Position numbers and translations under genes: made by a program
Notes under the pieces: model-generated
The model's database searches: none
Seen by the model: the letters and a program-made list of their open reading frames with translations, nothing else
Told to the model about the DNA's origin: nothing
Shown here: positions 33,661 to 44,924 of the stretch, piece by piece
Numbering within the stretch: the first letter of the stretch is position 1
How the letters are laid out: each line of letters starts with the position of its first letter
Assembly (NCBI GenBank): GCA_018398805.1
Contig: JAGFBZ010002348.1
Span: 124,001 to 188,000, forward strand
From: Hirundichthys speculiger
Lineage: Eukaryota; Chordata; Actinopteri; Beloniformes; Exocoetidae
Length of the DNA: 64,000 nt
Direction of reading: 5' to 3'

Positions 33661-36600
33661 CTAATGCATATACATATATAAATAATGGAATAATGGGTGG
33701 ATATATGAATAAATGGTTTTTCCATTGTGGATTTTATGAGGGCAAAGGTTACCAAGTGACTCTCTTTCTTGTGTGATGATACAGTTTTTGGACAGTTGAC
33801 AGTCTGGAGAAGAAAGACGACAAAATTTTCTCTAAGAGATACTTTTATCCGTGTGTGACCAGTCTAAGTCCTGAGGTTTTTAATCTAACTGGGTTCTAAG
33901 TTGGTCCAACTGCAGGAAACATTCATTTTCTTAAATGAATGTTTTTCTTCTCTTAAAAAAAGAAGGAAAATTGCCCCTTTTTTTTATTATTATTTTCACA
34001 AATGGCATTAAGGTTACACCAATCACAAACTGTGTCTTTGCTATCAGAGAAATCATTTAATCTGGGTTTGTGGTTTTTGATTGGGACCTGGTCTAAAGTC
34101 TAACCCTTCTGCCCAAGCAGAAGCCAACTTCAGAGTCATTGATGGAACTCTCACATGATCATGGAGACATCCTGGAGCATGTGAGTCTATTCAATGATAG
34201 CAAATGTAAAAGCTGCGGTATCTGAACGTTCGTTAGCTCTTCCACTGCAGTCACGAGTGATTCTTGGTACCTTCTAAAAGTCAGCAGAGAAGTCTGTGGA
34301 GATAAAAGCAGCATTGGTGAACGGCTGCTGCAGGCTGTGGAGAACGAACCGACCGAGGTTGACTACGGTGGCGGGTCGTTGTCTTCCTACCCAATCAGAA
34401 CTCTGAAAAGAATCAACTTTTGATTGAGCCCACGCTTGTCCCCAGCTGCCACCGGCCCAGATCATCAATCAACATGACATCCATGTAACTGTGGAAGGTG
34501 GAAGACCGGGGGGAGACGCAGGAACAGGGGGAACAAGCGAACTCCACACAGAAATAAGAACTTTCTAGCCGTGAGCTAACGGTGCTAATCTCTGAAGCAT
34601 GCACGGACCGCCGTTCCTTTTGCCAAATTATCAGCTGTAAACGGGAAGAACACAATAAACGGGAAGAAAAAAGTACTTTCCAAATGTTACAAATGCAGAC
34701 TGTCTTTACATTTTTCAGAAAAAAAAGAATGTTATTCGTTTTTTGGGTTGCAAATGCTGCCTCGTCTTTCATGCCGTCAGAGATAACCCAGGTGAGGTGA
34801 GCAGGGCTGATAACGAAAGCGAGTCCCACATCAGCTCCGACACGTTCAAAGCTGATATTTTCAACTGATCCGATTCACACAGAGTCAAGATGATGTTCAA
34901 CATCTGCAGCTGCTGTTGAAGGTCAACCTCAGCACCCTGCAACTCGTAAGGGATTTATTTTTTTTTTATTATACCTTATTATACATTCCAGTCAAGCAGC
35001 AGATGCTGTGCACGCATCGTGGCTCTCTCCTCCGCCGTGGTACTCCTTAATGAACCCGCGGGCCACGTCTGACTGAGCGCCATGAGTGAAGGGACTGATG
35101 AAGTCCATAAAAACCTCAACAGTGGTACCGTTCTGCACGAACGTCATATTTCTCTTTCTGAGCTCGTTAATATTCACGAAAGAAGACTCATGGGTTCAGA
35201 TCATCAACCGTGTGAATGTCACCTGCTCATTACTGCAGCGTTGTCGTCGAGTAAGGCGGGAAGCGTGCGGCAGCTGCTGACAGCTGCGGTCGGCCTCGGC
35301 CCAAAAAATGACAGAAACCGTTAATTCAGTTCGCCGCTTCGCGTATAAAAACTTTCGGCGTCTCATTCAGGCTGCTTGATTATCCAGGAGAAGCAAACCC
35401 TGTTCTCTAGAAACAAAAGAGGGGATGCTTGACAGGATTTGACTGCAAATCACAGCCCCCACAATCACCAACTCATCTGATGAAACTGTCACCCGTCTCC
35501 CGCCGTCACAAAGCGCCGGCTGTGGAGGACGCCTCCTTGATTGGGATTGTCTTGCATCACTGAGGAGGGAGCGTCTCTTCAGAGCCCTCGGTAATTGAAA
35601 ACTAGCCGTGCCGTAAAGGAAATAATGTTTCATTCATTTCGTGACCGTTCGCTCTTGAAAATAACCCCCTCAAGTAGCGGCGCGCTGAACAAATGTTTCA
35701 TAGACGAGGGAGCCTTTCCGGAGAAGAAATAAAATCTCCAGCGGCTGCACGCGGTGGCCGAGAGGCTTCCAGGAGAACAATCGTCCAGAAACGGAGAGGA
35801 AATTGGACGATCTGCCTTTGGCTGATATCAAGATAACATGACGCGGTTCTGATAAGTGGACCGCGACAGACGGTCCAATCACCCAGGCTGAGGGAGGTTC
35901 AAAGCGTTTCCAGTGTCCAACACATGTCATACACGATTGCTTTACAGAGTTATATTCATTTTTAATTGTCAGATGGATGATTAGTAGCGGGCGTCTTTCT
36001 AAAATGACAGCGGAGGCAGTGTGTTACTTTTACAATCAAACTCTAAAGAAAAGAAAAACTGGATGGACTATTGTATCAGAGTTAATTCACTCACAGAGTT
36101 TCCACAGAAACATTTGCATTGCCTTTACTAGATAACCAGTATCGATGTTCATGCACTTCCTGTAGATTATTCCAAAGTATTCCAGCTTTAATCTTGTAAT
36201 TTAAGACTAATTCTTGGTATCAAAGAGGAAAAGAAAGCAGAGAAAATGAAATGCATCATAACAGAGTATAACAGAGCATATAATTACATTTGGGTTTAAA
36301 TCGCAGACTGTTAAAACTGTTTACAAACCCTCGGGTCACATGACCCACAGGTTTCTACAGAGAGCTTTTGAAGCCTCTTTTTGATGGAACTGTGCAGCGC
36401 CACGTTGCAAAGAGGCGGGACCAGCAGCGCCGAAAAGCCGCCTGGAACATGTCCACTAGTTAGCCGCTTTAGCTTGGCCGGCTTAGCCTCTGCTAACCAG
36501 TGCAGATAGTTCATATTACTTCACATTCAAGTGTTGATACTGAAACGAAACAAATGCTGCTCTTGGCATGTCGGGAGGTCGCATGACATTACTCCATGGC

Positions 36601-36735
36601 TGAGTTACGGTGCAACAAGGTGAAGATCTGTTGACAGCTGCCGGAGAGGCCTGAGGCCCACCGTGGAGCTCCACCATGGAGCCCTGCACTTTTCAAGAAG
36701 AGCCATTAAGTCTGCCAACTACTCTGCTGAGATGG
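33661..36735. other. Upstream intron, no gene recognised
   Basis: A minus-strand frame at 34992-35177 (61 codons, containing MTFVQNGTTVEVFMDFISPF) looks protein-like in composition but has no homologue I recognise and no clear exon borders. Otherwise unremarkable. Confidence 0.3.
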
Positions 36736-37210
36736 GTTAAATTGGCTTAAATGTTGCTCCAATGGACTTGAATTATTGGCTGCCATGGTTTGTTTTTACT
36801 TAACCTGGTGGCTAGAATGGCTAGTAGCTACCTAATATGTTCAGTATCAGGCCAAAAAAGCTGCCAAAGAAGACCACTTGCTGTACTTTAACTCTCCATT
36901 GTGCCCTTACCTTTAAAAGCTTGCAAGTAACAATTTGCACTGTTTAAATAAATGAAATTATTTTTCTCAACACATCTTTTATTCATTTTGTCCAGCATTT
37001 GCAAGCTGCCTGTCAGCCAAATAATGTGTAATTGATGCTTTCAGATCAATTAATTCAAACAAAGTCATTGCAACTCTCACAAGATGTCACCAAACTCACT
37101 TTATCCCTTTAAAGTCTTTCAGAAAATTATGTAAATGTGTCTTAAGATGAATATCGATAAATATCGTGTATCGTATCGTATCGTAAGATTAGTGTATCAC
37201 TACAGCCCTA
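36736..37210 (-). mobile_element. hAT family fragment (TAGGGCTGTAGCGATA family)
   Basis: Matches the right half of 5590-6354, sharing TTGGCTTAAATGTTGCTCCA, CTAGAATGGCTAGTAGCTAC and TTTGTCCAGCATTTGCAAGC. Ends CACTACAGCCCTA. The left side is truncated. Confidence 0.75.
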
Positions 37211-38162
37211 ATTGGTACACCTGAACAGATGCACAAACTTTATAGGACCGGCAGGTCTGCGTTTGAACATTGTAATGTGTATTTAAACATGTGGATCGTC
37301 ATTTATACGCTGCTGCCCGTAAAGCTGGAACGAAACATTCTTTACCGCCTCTCATGAACTGATTGTGACAGTGATTTATTCCTCAGAGGTAACTTGTCTG
37401 AAAACAAAATGATTCCAACTTTATGGACAACGGTCCATTATATGTATTATACAAATAATGAAAATGTCCCACATAAGGAGCCTCCGAACTAATCCATGGA
37501 TGGTCAAAAACATTCAAGAGGGAGATTCTTCAACAACAAGGAGCTGAATGGACCTGTGAGGAGGCAGCCTGGATCCAGAGAGACCATGAAGGTCTGGACA
37601 GCAGGAAACGGAGATGATAGCACAGAGAGAAACTGTCACATGTCTGTCACATTAAATCCCTCCGCTTCTTACTTTCCTCAAATGCAACCCGCATAAAAAC
37701 TGTTACAAGGCCACTCGCTCCGGCAACGAAACCAGTCCCCTCCGTGTTCTCGCGCTTGAGAGCGTGCACGCTCGAGGCCTTGCAATCTCCTGCGTTCGCA
37801 GGACGGAGCCTCTGAAGGAGCAAAGAGAAAATAAAAAAGGGGAGGCGAGGAGGTTGAGTCACGCTGCGAGTGAATCACCGTGAGGGAAAGACGGAGAGAC
37901 AGCGGGGTTAAAGGTTAGACCTGATGAGGTGGAAGCAGTCTACCTGGCAGGCCTCATCCAGACGGACGAGCTCACAGGGCCAGACAGGAAGTTAAAGGTG
38001 CAGACGGGGGGGGGTGACCTGAGACGCAGCGCAGCAACTCCAGCGAGAGGAAAATAATCAGCCGCTGTGATTCACACGCTCAGCGCCTCTCATTAGAGCG
38101 CAAATCTGGGAAGTTCGCACTCAAATCAAATAGCTGAACTGGCAATCAAAGCAAACATCTCG
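37211..38162. other. Upstream intron, no gene recognised
   Basis: Short frames at 37496-37878 only. A G-run of 10 at about 38006. Nothing assignable. Confidence 0.3.
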
Positions 38163-39408
38163 CCTGTTTAATGACGTGTGATAAGTACGTTGCATAATGA
38201 GAGGAGAGTGTAAAAAAAAAAATGATATAAAAACAATTCTTCCAGTTTGTTGCTATAGAAAAAAGACATTATTTATATGGTGTACAAATTAAATGCAAAA
38301 CAATTTTCAATAAAATTTTTGATCGCGATTAATCGCATTATTTCCCTGATTAATCATGATTAATCGCATTGTATACTCAAAATCAAATAATGAATTCCAA
38401 CGTAGTGTAAAATGCACTTTTATTAAAATGTTCTGCTGCCATATGAACTAAAGTGCCATAACTTAATACTTTTGACATCGGCACTTGTCAGTAACACATC
38501 ATCTTAAATAATGTAAAATAAAATAAAGCTTATTGCCACTGCCAGGCATAAATGTCATCCTGTTTTTATCTTAAAAAAAAAAAAAAGTCTACAAACAAAA
38601 TCCAACAAAATGATTGTGGTTTAGCACGATTAAAAAAGGGTAATTTCTGAGGTAACAGCAGAAACTTTCATTCATTCATTCTTTCCATTTTCAATTGTCA
38701 ATCAAAAATAAAAAAGAATTAAAAAGTGACATTTTATTACGTTTTTCATTTTTTAATCTAACACAAAAACAAAAAAAAATCCTGTTTTTTTTTTTAATTT
38801 CAATTTTAGACTTGGATCAAAAATACGAAATTAAAAAACGGGCCACAGAACTAAATTTGTTTTATAATCGAGGACTGGACTTTCTGTTGTCATTACACAT
38901 CTGTGCCACTAGATGGAGCTGCACTGAAGTAACCAGCTAGAGAACAGCAGGACAGTGAACACATGGAACAGATCTGATGGAACATGGAGGAATGATGACA
39001 AAGTTTTGTTACAGTCCAGAATTTATTTTTAATATATTTAATATTGCTACCTGAGTTGCTACCCGAACTGTAAAGTTCACGGATTTTTACCGTTCTCCAT
39101 GTCTGGAGAAGCTTTTTCTTAGGTTTACCTTCAATTCTCTTCCAGTTCTGCAGCAGCCAGTAACAGACTTTTCAAAACAAAAGCATGTGAGCAACATGCT
39201 TTAACGTGCGATAAAATAAATGTTGGCATTAATAAATTAATGCGTTACCGCGATAATAAAGTGTTAACTTGCCCAGCCCTAATTTGTACACTATATATAT
39301 AATGTCTTTTCCTATAGCAACAAACTGGAAGAATTGCTTTTATATAATTTTTTTTTTTCAGTTTTTCTCTTATTATGCAACATACTTGTCTCACAAGTAA
39401 CAGGTGTA
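38163..39408. mobile_element. Long inverted repeat (about 125-bp arms) enclosing a hAT element
   Basis: The left arm 38163-38291 includes GTTGCATAATGAGAGG, then CAATTCTTCCAGTTTGTTGC and GGTGTACAAATTA. The right arm 39281-39408, reverse complemented, includes GTTGCATAATAAGAG, CAATTCTTCCAGTTTGTTGC and AGTGTACAAATTA. I estimate 85-90% identity by eye. The arms end exactly where the hAT terminal sequence begins (TAGGGCTGGGCAAG on the right side). Confidence 0.8.
38292..39280 (+). mobile_element. hAT element core (CGATTAATCGC family)
   Basis: The left part GATCGCGATTAATCGCATTA matches 21003-21527. The right end GTTAACTTGCCCAGCCCTA is typical of the family. The left terminal repeat is badly diverged. 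The interior (38520-39230) is unique and AT-rich, with no transposase frame. Confidence 0.7.
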
Positions 39409-39959
39409 AGACGCTTTAAAACGTTTCTAATTCTGGCCTCTTCCTCAGCTACTTCCTGTGTGTCTCAGGTATTCTGGTCATTACTTCCACCCACTCTCTC
39501 TCTCTCTCTCCTGACTCACTCTCATCAGTTTTCTGGCGCGCACGAACCCGCTTCTGCTCGGCGCCGTCCAGCGAGCGCCGCTCTGTCAGGAGGCGGTGCT
39601 AAAAACGGAGGCCCAGGCACCGGAAACTGACAGGTACATAACCGTGGCAATTATCCTGCGCTCGTGCAAAGGCTCTGGTTTCATGCAGGCCAGACGTCTG
39701 TAGATGTGGAGGAAGGCGAACCGCCGCTGAGAGGACAGACGGAGACGGAGCGACACGTGCACGGCATTCAGGAGATGCACGTCGAAAAAACAAAAAAAAA
39801 CCAAAGTTGATGCCAAAAATAGGGCTAAAACAGAAGAGAAAAAGCCAAGAAACCACCTCAGATAGAGAATATGGCTCTGCGAACGCTGTCGAGGTTCAGG
39901 CTAAAATCTTTAAACTGTCTGCCAGAGCAGTTAGTACATTTTACTGGATTAATTAAGAG
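39409..39959. other. Upstream intron, no gene recognised
   Basis: A GC-rich patch at 39530-39610 and short frames on both strands. Nothing assignable. Confidence 0.3.
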
Positions 39960-40252
39960 GAAGTTTAAGCAATCTTGTTATAGAAATAATCAGGGCGTTC
40001 AACTCTGGCACTGATTGGCTTACCATGAAATTGTACTCTAGCGTTAGCTAATCATCATCACTTATGCGTCTGTCACCCCTCCCTCCCCCCTCACCAAAGA
40101 ACGTCAATCAGAAAAAGGGAAAAACAAATCTTTTATTTGGAGCTCCTGTGGCTGCTGGGCTGCGTGAGTCAGGTCGGATAACCGCAATTAGATATATCAG
40201 TGCGTAGTAACGCGCCACATTTTACTGTCGGTAACGGTAACGGCGTTGTAAC

Positions 40253-41302
40253 TAGGGATGGGCATTTGGTCGAGATTTATTCATCGATCGTCGGGAGAAT
40301 TAATGATTAATAATCGATTAATCATTAACATTTTTATATTGAAAACTATCACAAATATTCTCGATATCGGCGTGACGTTTGTTTTCCCCTTTGGCCTGGT
40401 TGCTATGGCCTGGTTGCTATGGCCCGCGCATGCCCAGATGTGTTCAGTCAGGGCCGTCGCAAGGGGGGGGCGAAGGGGGCGGTCGCCCAGGGCCCCGCGC
40501 TGTGACATACCTATGACGGGCCTCACACTTGACCAATAGGTCAATAGATTATCCTGAAAAGGGCCTCGCATCTCAAGTCTGCCCCGGGCCCCGCCCCCCC
40601 TTGCGACGGCCCTGTGTTCAGTGGCCCGGATGTTGTGGCCGAGAATAACGTAACAGACATTTCCTGTTTCTTTTCTTTAAAAAAAAAAACAACAATAATA
40701 AAAGAAGAAATATCGAGGAGACTACTTAACAAAGACAATTTAACAAGGCGCCAGTATTACAGACTTTTTGTTTCTTAAAAAGATGCGCTTGTTATGTGCT
40801 CGATGTGCACTGCAGCCCCTTCTGGTCCGTGCTAACACCGAGTTGAGGCTAGGCTAGGTTAGGCTAGGCTGAGATAGAGATGGACAGCCTCCACCGTCCT
40901 TTACAAGGCTTGGATGCGTGTGTTCAAGTGATACATCATTGTCGTTGTCGATTAATTGTATTTGTAATTAGCATTGCAGTGATTGCAGTACACTTGGTCA
41001 TTTTCTAAACTAAAATGGTCCCACGCCACACTTCGCCGCGACCGCTTCATGATTAGGCGATGACCTACAGAAGCTCGCATGTAACAACTGAGTCCAGCCA
41101 GGGTAGGGTGATGGTGAAATGTTGCCCCCTGTTGCCAAAGTTCTATCGGTGGCACAGCGAAATGCATCGCATTGTTTGAGGACGTGCACTGATAACCTAC
41201 ATTCAGATTGTTTTAAAAAAAAAAAAAAAAAAAAAATTAATTTCTTTGACCAAATTCTTAATGATCAATCATCGATTAATTGATTAATTATGCCCATCCC
41301 TA
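40253..41302 (-). mobile_element. hAT element with BED zinc-finger remnant (1050 bp)
   Basis: Ends TAGGGATGGGCAT and ATGCCCATCCCTA are perfect 13-bp inverted repeats. Flanks GTTGTAAC and GTTGTAAT match 7 of 8. On the minus strand a start at 41047 reads MKRSRRSVAWDHFSLENDQV followed by YCNHCNANYKYN and a stop. This is the first half of a BED-type zinc finger (aromatic W-x-HF then C-x2-C); the H-x-H half is lost. An internally deleted derivative of a ZBED-type hAT. A smaller element is nested at 40449-40614. Confidence 0.85.
40449..40614. mobile_element. 166-bp MITE, perfect 8-bp duplication, about 20-bp terminal repeats
   Basis: TGTTCAGT occurs immediately on both sides (40441-40448 and 40615-40622). 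Ends CAGGGCCGTCGCAAGGGGGG and CCCCCCTTGCGACGGCCCTG are exact inverted repeats. It is very GC-rich compared with its host. Confidence 0.95.
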
Positions 41303-42442
41303 GTTGTAATGCTTGAAATAGTAATTAATTAGATTACTCATTACTGGGAAAAAATAACGGCGTTATTTTCAACGCCGTTGTTCCCAACACTGTTCTTAAG
41401 AAACTCAGAGGAGAAGGCTGACGGTGGCGGCTGCAGGAGCTGGAGACTGACGTGGGACGATGCCACAAGTTGACTGAACGCGATCACTTCCACTCACATG
41501 AAATAACTCTGACGTTGAAGGAGCTGCCGGCTCGAAATGAAGACGTTCGGACAAAATGAATGTAAAATAATATGAATGAGCACCCTGGGCTAGCAGGAGC
41601 TAAGACGGCTAACTGGTGGGTGTGCTCCGGCTGGCAGACCTGTGCAGACCTGGACGAGCAGCTGGTGGAGATACATTCATCTGAATCAGGCGTCTTGGCA
41701 GCAAAACATCTACGACATGCAGATGTGCGACATCTGGGAAAACCTCTCAGTCTAACTGACACACTGTATCCCATCATGCAAAGCTGGCGAACCCTCGAGA
41801 GCAACCCTGCATGTCTTAGATGTTGTGGCTCTCAAGGACCATAATGTAATCAGTTAGTTGTGCATGTTCAAGTAAAGCACTCCACTTTGGAAAAATAAAA
41901 GCAAAGCGAGGAGAAGCTGGAATTCTCCTTGTCAGTTTCACATCTCGACTCAACAGTCTCGACCAGTTTCACAGATAATGACAGGTGAAAAAGTTTCAGG
42001 AGCTCTCTTCCTTCCCCTCTTAAATTCAGCTTGTGCTGTCAGGTTATCACACCTGGGCTCTAATGGACTGGCGGCCGTTCTCAAACACATGCGGACCTGC
42101 TCATCGGTGAGGCGAGACGTCTCCTGCTCTTGTACCGGTCTGACACCTAACAGGTCTTCAGAGAAAGCTTTGCGGGTCGGTGTCGAAAGCCTGACGTGCG
42201 CTAACGGTGTAGCGCTGTCACACATGCCAGCGGACTCCTCCGTGGCCTCATCCAGCTGGGTTAGCTGGTCCTGGGTCTGTATTTCACTTTTCTGTGGGTG
42301 TTTGTTTTCCCTGGAGCAGCGTTTCAGCTCCAGCACTCGCTGCATGTGTAGACGACCCCCCCGTCGGTCAACGGCTCTTCAGCGATGATCCAAGATCCAA
42401 ACAGATCTGAGAACATTCATGAGCGTGTTACTGGGCGGTGAA

Positions 42443-42821
42443 TAGGGGTGTGAAAAAAAAAATCGATTTGGCAATATATCGCAATATAATATCAATTTTT
42501 CAGCTCCTAATATTGATTTTTTAAGGAAAATTGTTCAATTATCACATTCAAATTGTTTAAAATTTAAATGTGCAAAAACACTAATAATAAACAATAAATA
42601 GGTTGTTTTGAAGCAAATAGTTTTGACTCAATTTGTCCTCTGAAGGATCAATATCATCTGATGAACATATACAGCAACTTGATTTTTCATCTCTACTTTT
42701 AATTTTGATATTAACTGGGTAGAATATCCCAATATATCGTGATATCGCGATAATATCGTATCATGACTCAAGTATCATGATACATATCGTATTGTGAGGT
42801 CCTTGCCAATACTCACCCCTA
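42443..42821 (+). mobile_element. hAT MITE (TAGGGGTGTGAAAAAA family), full length
   Basis: Ends TAGGGGTGTGAAAAAA and CCAATACTCACCCCTA; flanks GCGGTGAA and GTGGTGAA match 7 of 8. It serves as the reference for the copies at 4549-4921, 27127-27390 and 27924-28303. Confidence 0.9.
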
Positions 42822-42858
42822 GTGGTGAATGTGAATTCAGGATCCCAGTGGACTTATT

Positions 42859-42882
42859 TCTTTTTTTTTTTTTTTTTTTTTG
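42859..42882 (+). repeat. Poly(T) tract
   Basis: Uninterrupted T run of about 22 following TTTATTTC; simple sequence. Confidence 0.9.
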
Positions 42883-43106
42883 GAGAGCTACATTTATTGC
42901 TTATTTTTCTCTCCCTTCTTCGGTCTCACCTGTTTTTTTCTCATCTTCCTCCTGTGAAATTGGACCTTTTTCTTTCCTTTCACCATCTTTCCGTAATTTG
43001 CCTCCGACGCTCTCCTCTGTCTGTAGCGCAGAGTCACAATGTTCACGCCCTGTAGGACTTAATTGGCTGAGTGGGATCATTCTGTGCGTTTCCTCATCCA
43101 CTAAAC

Positions 43107-43536
43107 CAGGGGTCCCCAACCCCCGGCCCCTGGCCTGGTACCGGTCCGTGGGTCATTTGGTACCGGGCCGCAGAGAAAAAATAAATCACTTTCATTATTA
43201 CAGTTTGATTTATCATCTGAGTCTAAATGGTGTTTAATTTTGAAAAATTACCAGATTCTCTCCACTACAGCCGTCTATGACTTACTGTTGACACACGACC
43301 AGACTTTAAGACCCGTGTCTCTGTCACGTGGCAAAATAAGTAAAAAATGAACGTCTTCAGAAAGTGTCTTTCCGAAGGATAATACTACTAACGCTACTAA
43401 TAAAGTTGCATGTGAATACACAGCTGATTTACATTTATTATAATATATAGAAAACACTTATATTTTATTTTGTTGTATTTATCTGCGGCACATTTTACAG
43501 ACCAGTCCATGGTGCAAAAAAGGTTGGGGACCACCG
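43107..43536 (+). mobile_element. hAT MITE with perfect 8-bp duplication (430 bp)
   Basis: CACTAAAC on both sides (43099-43106, 43537-43544). Ends CAGGGGTCCCCAACCCCC and AAGGTTGGGGACCACCG. A fragment of the same family is at 63003-63068. Confidence 0.95.
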
Positions 43537-43907
43537 CACTAAACCGCTACCATGACGACTGCTAAAGTCGCACCGGTTAGAATAGAAGCGTCCCGTCAGG
43601 TTTTAAATCATAACTCTCTGTTGTGGTTGGAGGTCCGGGTCCTATGGGACAACTTCTGGGCATCTCAGTCCTGGAGGTCCGCTGTCCTGCATGTTTAGAT
43701 GTTTTCCTGCTAAAACACACCTGTTTCTAATGAATGGATCACCATCAGCTTGTCATCAAGGTCTGCAGAAGACCGTTAACGACCCGTTCATTTGAAGCAG
43801 GGAAACCTCTAAGGTTTCACACTACACCTGTTTACGTCGGTCCAAAAGAGTTGTGGTCATGGGTGCAGTCCACTCGGGTCAGTATGATCACAACGAGCCA
43901 GGAGAAC

Positions 43908-43970
<63 letters not shown>

Positions 43971-43971
43971 C
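43908..43971 (+). repeat. (CTAT)n microsatellite, about 16 units
   Basis: Pure CTAT repeats, a likely polymorphic marker locus. Confidence 0.95.
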
Positions 43972-44924
43972 TGCAGCCTCATGTCCCATGCTCGGGGTCA
44001 TTTCCACTGTTCTGTCCTCTGGCACCCTGATAGGGAACCGCCACAGCCCTGGAGCCAAATAGAGACAGACCCAACAGGCCCAACGGACTCAACAGACACA
44101 CTCAAATGGGTCCAGGAATAAATCATTCATGAGCCCGTTGGTGCAGTCGAGCCTCCAGGCTGTGGCTGCTCTGCCATTGCTGTTGCTTCGAGGAGGGAAC
44201 ATATGTCCTCTCCTGTTAGCTGTTTCCATTCCTCTTTTATTTACGCTTTCCTCTTCGCTTGAAGGGGACACAAAGCAGGTTTTGCCATCCAACGATGTCT
44301 TTAATAATTTTGACCGGGAGCGATTGGTTTTTATTGGGGGAACATTCCTGCAGGGCCTGAGGGGGAGGGCTGTGTTGCATCAGAAATGGTCAACAAGCTT
44401 GTGTGATGCTGAAGAGAAGGAACTGTGTTTTGTCTTTCTGCTGAGAGAAATATACACAGAAGAGACACTGTTTTGTCCTTATCTGTGACGCTAATGTGCA
44501 GTTGAGTGTATGAGCGTAGGGCAGTTTTGCAGGAAAGTTGCATTTCAGTGAGTTTATTTGGGCATTTGGAGCAGTTTTTATGGTCTGCGTGAACACGGAT
44601 ATTTGATAAAATGGTGATGATCCTTGCCGTGAAGAGTAATTTGATTCAGTTTCTAAAATAATCACTGTTCCACTGGAAGCAAAGCCCCGGCTGCAAAGTC
44701 ATGCTGGACACAAGATAGGTGAGTGAGAAACCAGGGACGGAGCTAAAGGGACTGAAAACGCCCTGTCGGGTCGAGGGGACATCTGCACCACTGTTTCAAA
44801 AACGTCTCCAGTTTTCTTGAAGCTCCTGAAAGCCCTCAAGTCAGAGGACATTTCTAAACGATCCACGTTCAGTGACCAAAACGCAAAAAAAAAAGACTGT
44901 GTCTTTTTGAAAACTTGTGTAAAT
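43972..44924. other. Upstream intron, no gene recognised
   Basis: Frames at 44129-44488 (plus) and 44390-44665 (minus) overlap antisense and lack domain similarity. Confidence 0.3.

Larger units (their letters stand above)
39960..41392 (-). mobile_element. Repeat element interrupted by a hAT element
   Basis: Its right end (minus-strand start) reads CAGTGTTGGGAACAACGGCG followed by TTGAAAATAACGCCGTTATT. The sequence continues across 41303-41392, is interrupted by 40253-41302, and resumes at 40252 with GTTACAACGCCGTTACCGTT, toward about 39960. The matching halves and the target duplication GTTGTAAC/GTTGTAAT show the order of events. The left limit is approximate. Confidence 0.6.

Noticed and set aside
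34992..35177. 61-codon minus frame containing NGTTVEVFMDF
   Set aside because: Looked protein-like and I compared it mentally with LAMP5 and other genes near PLCB1; no convincing match.
41950..42345. 131-codon minus frame beginning near an acceptor-like TACACATGCAG
   Set aside because: No domain recognised, the opposite strand is equally open, and no matching donor or neighbouring exon. Several frames of this length are expected by chance in the window.
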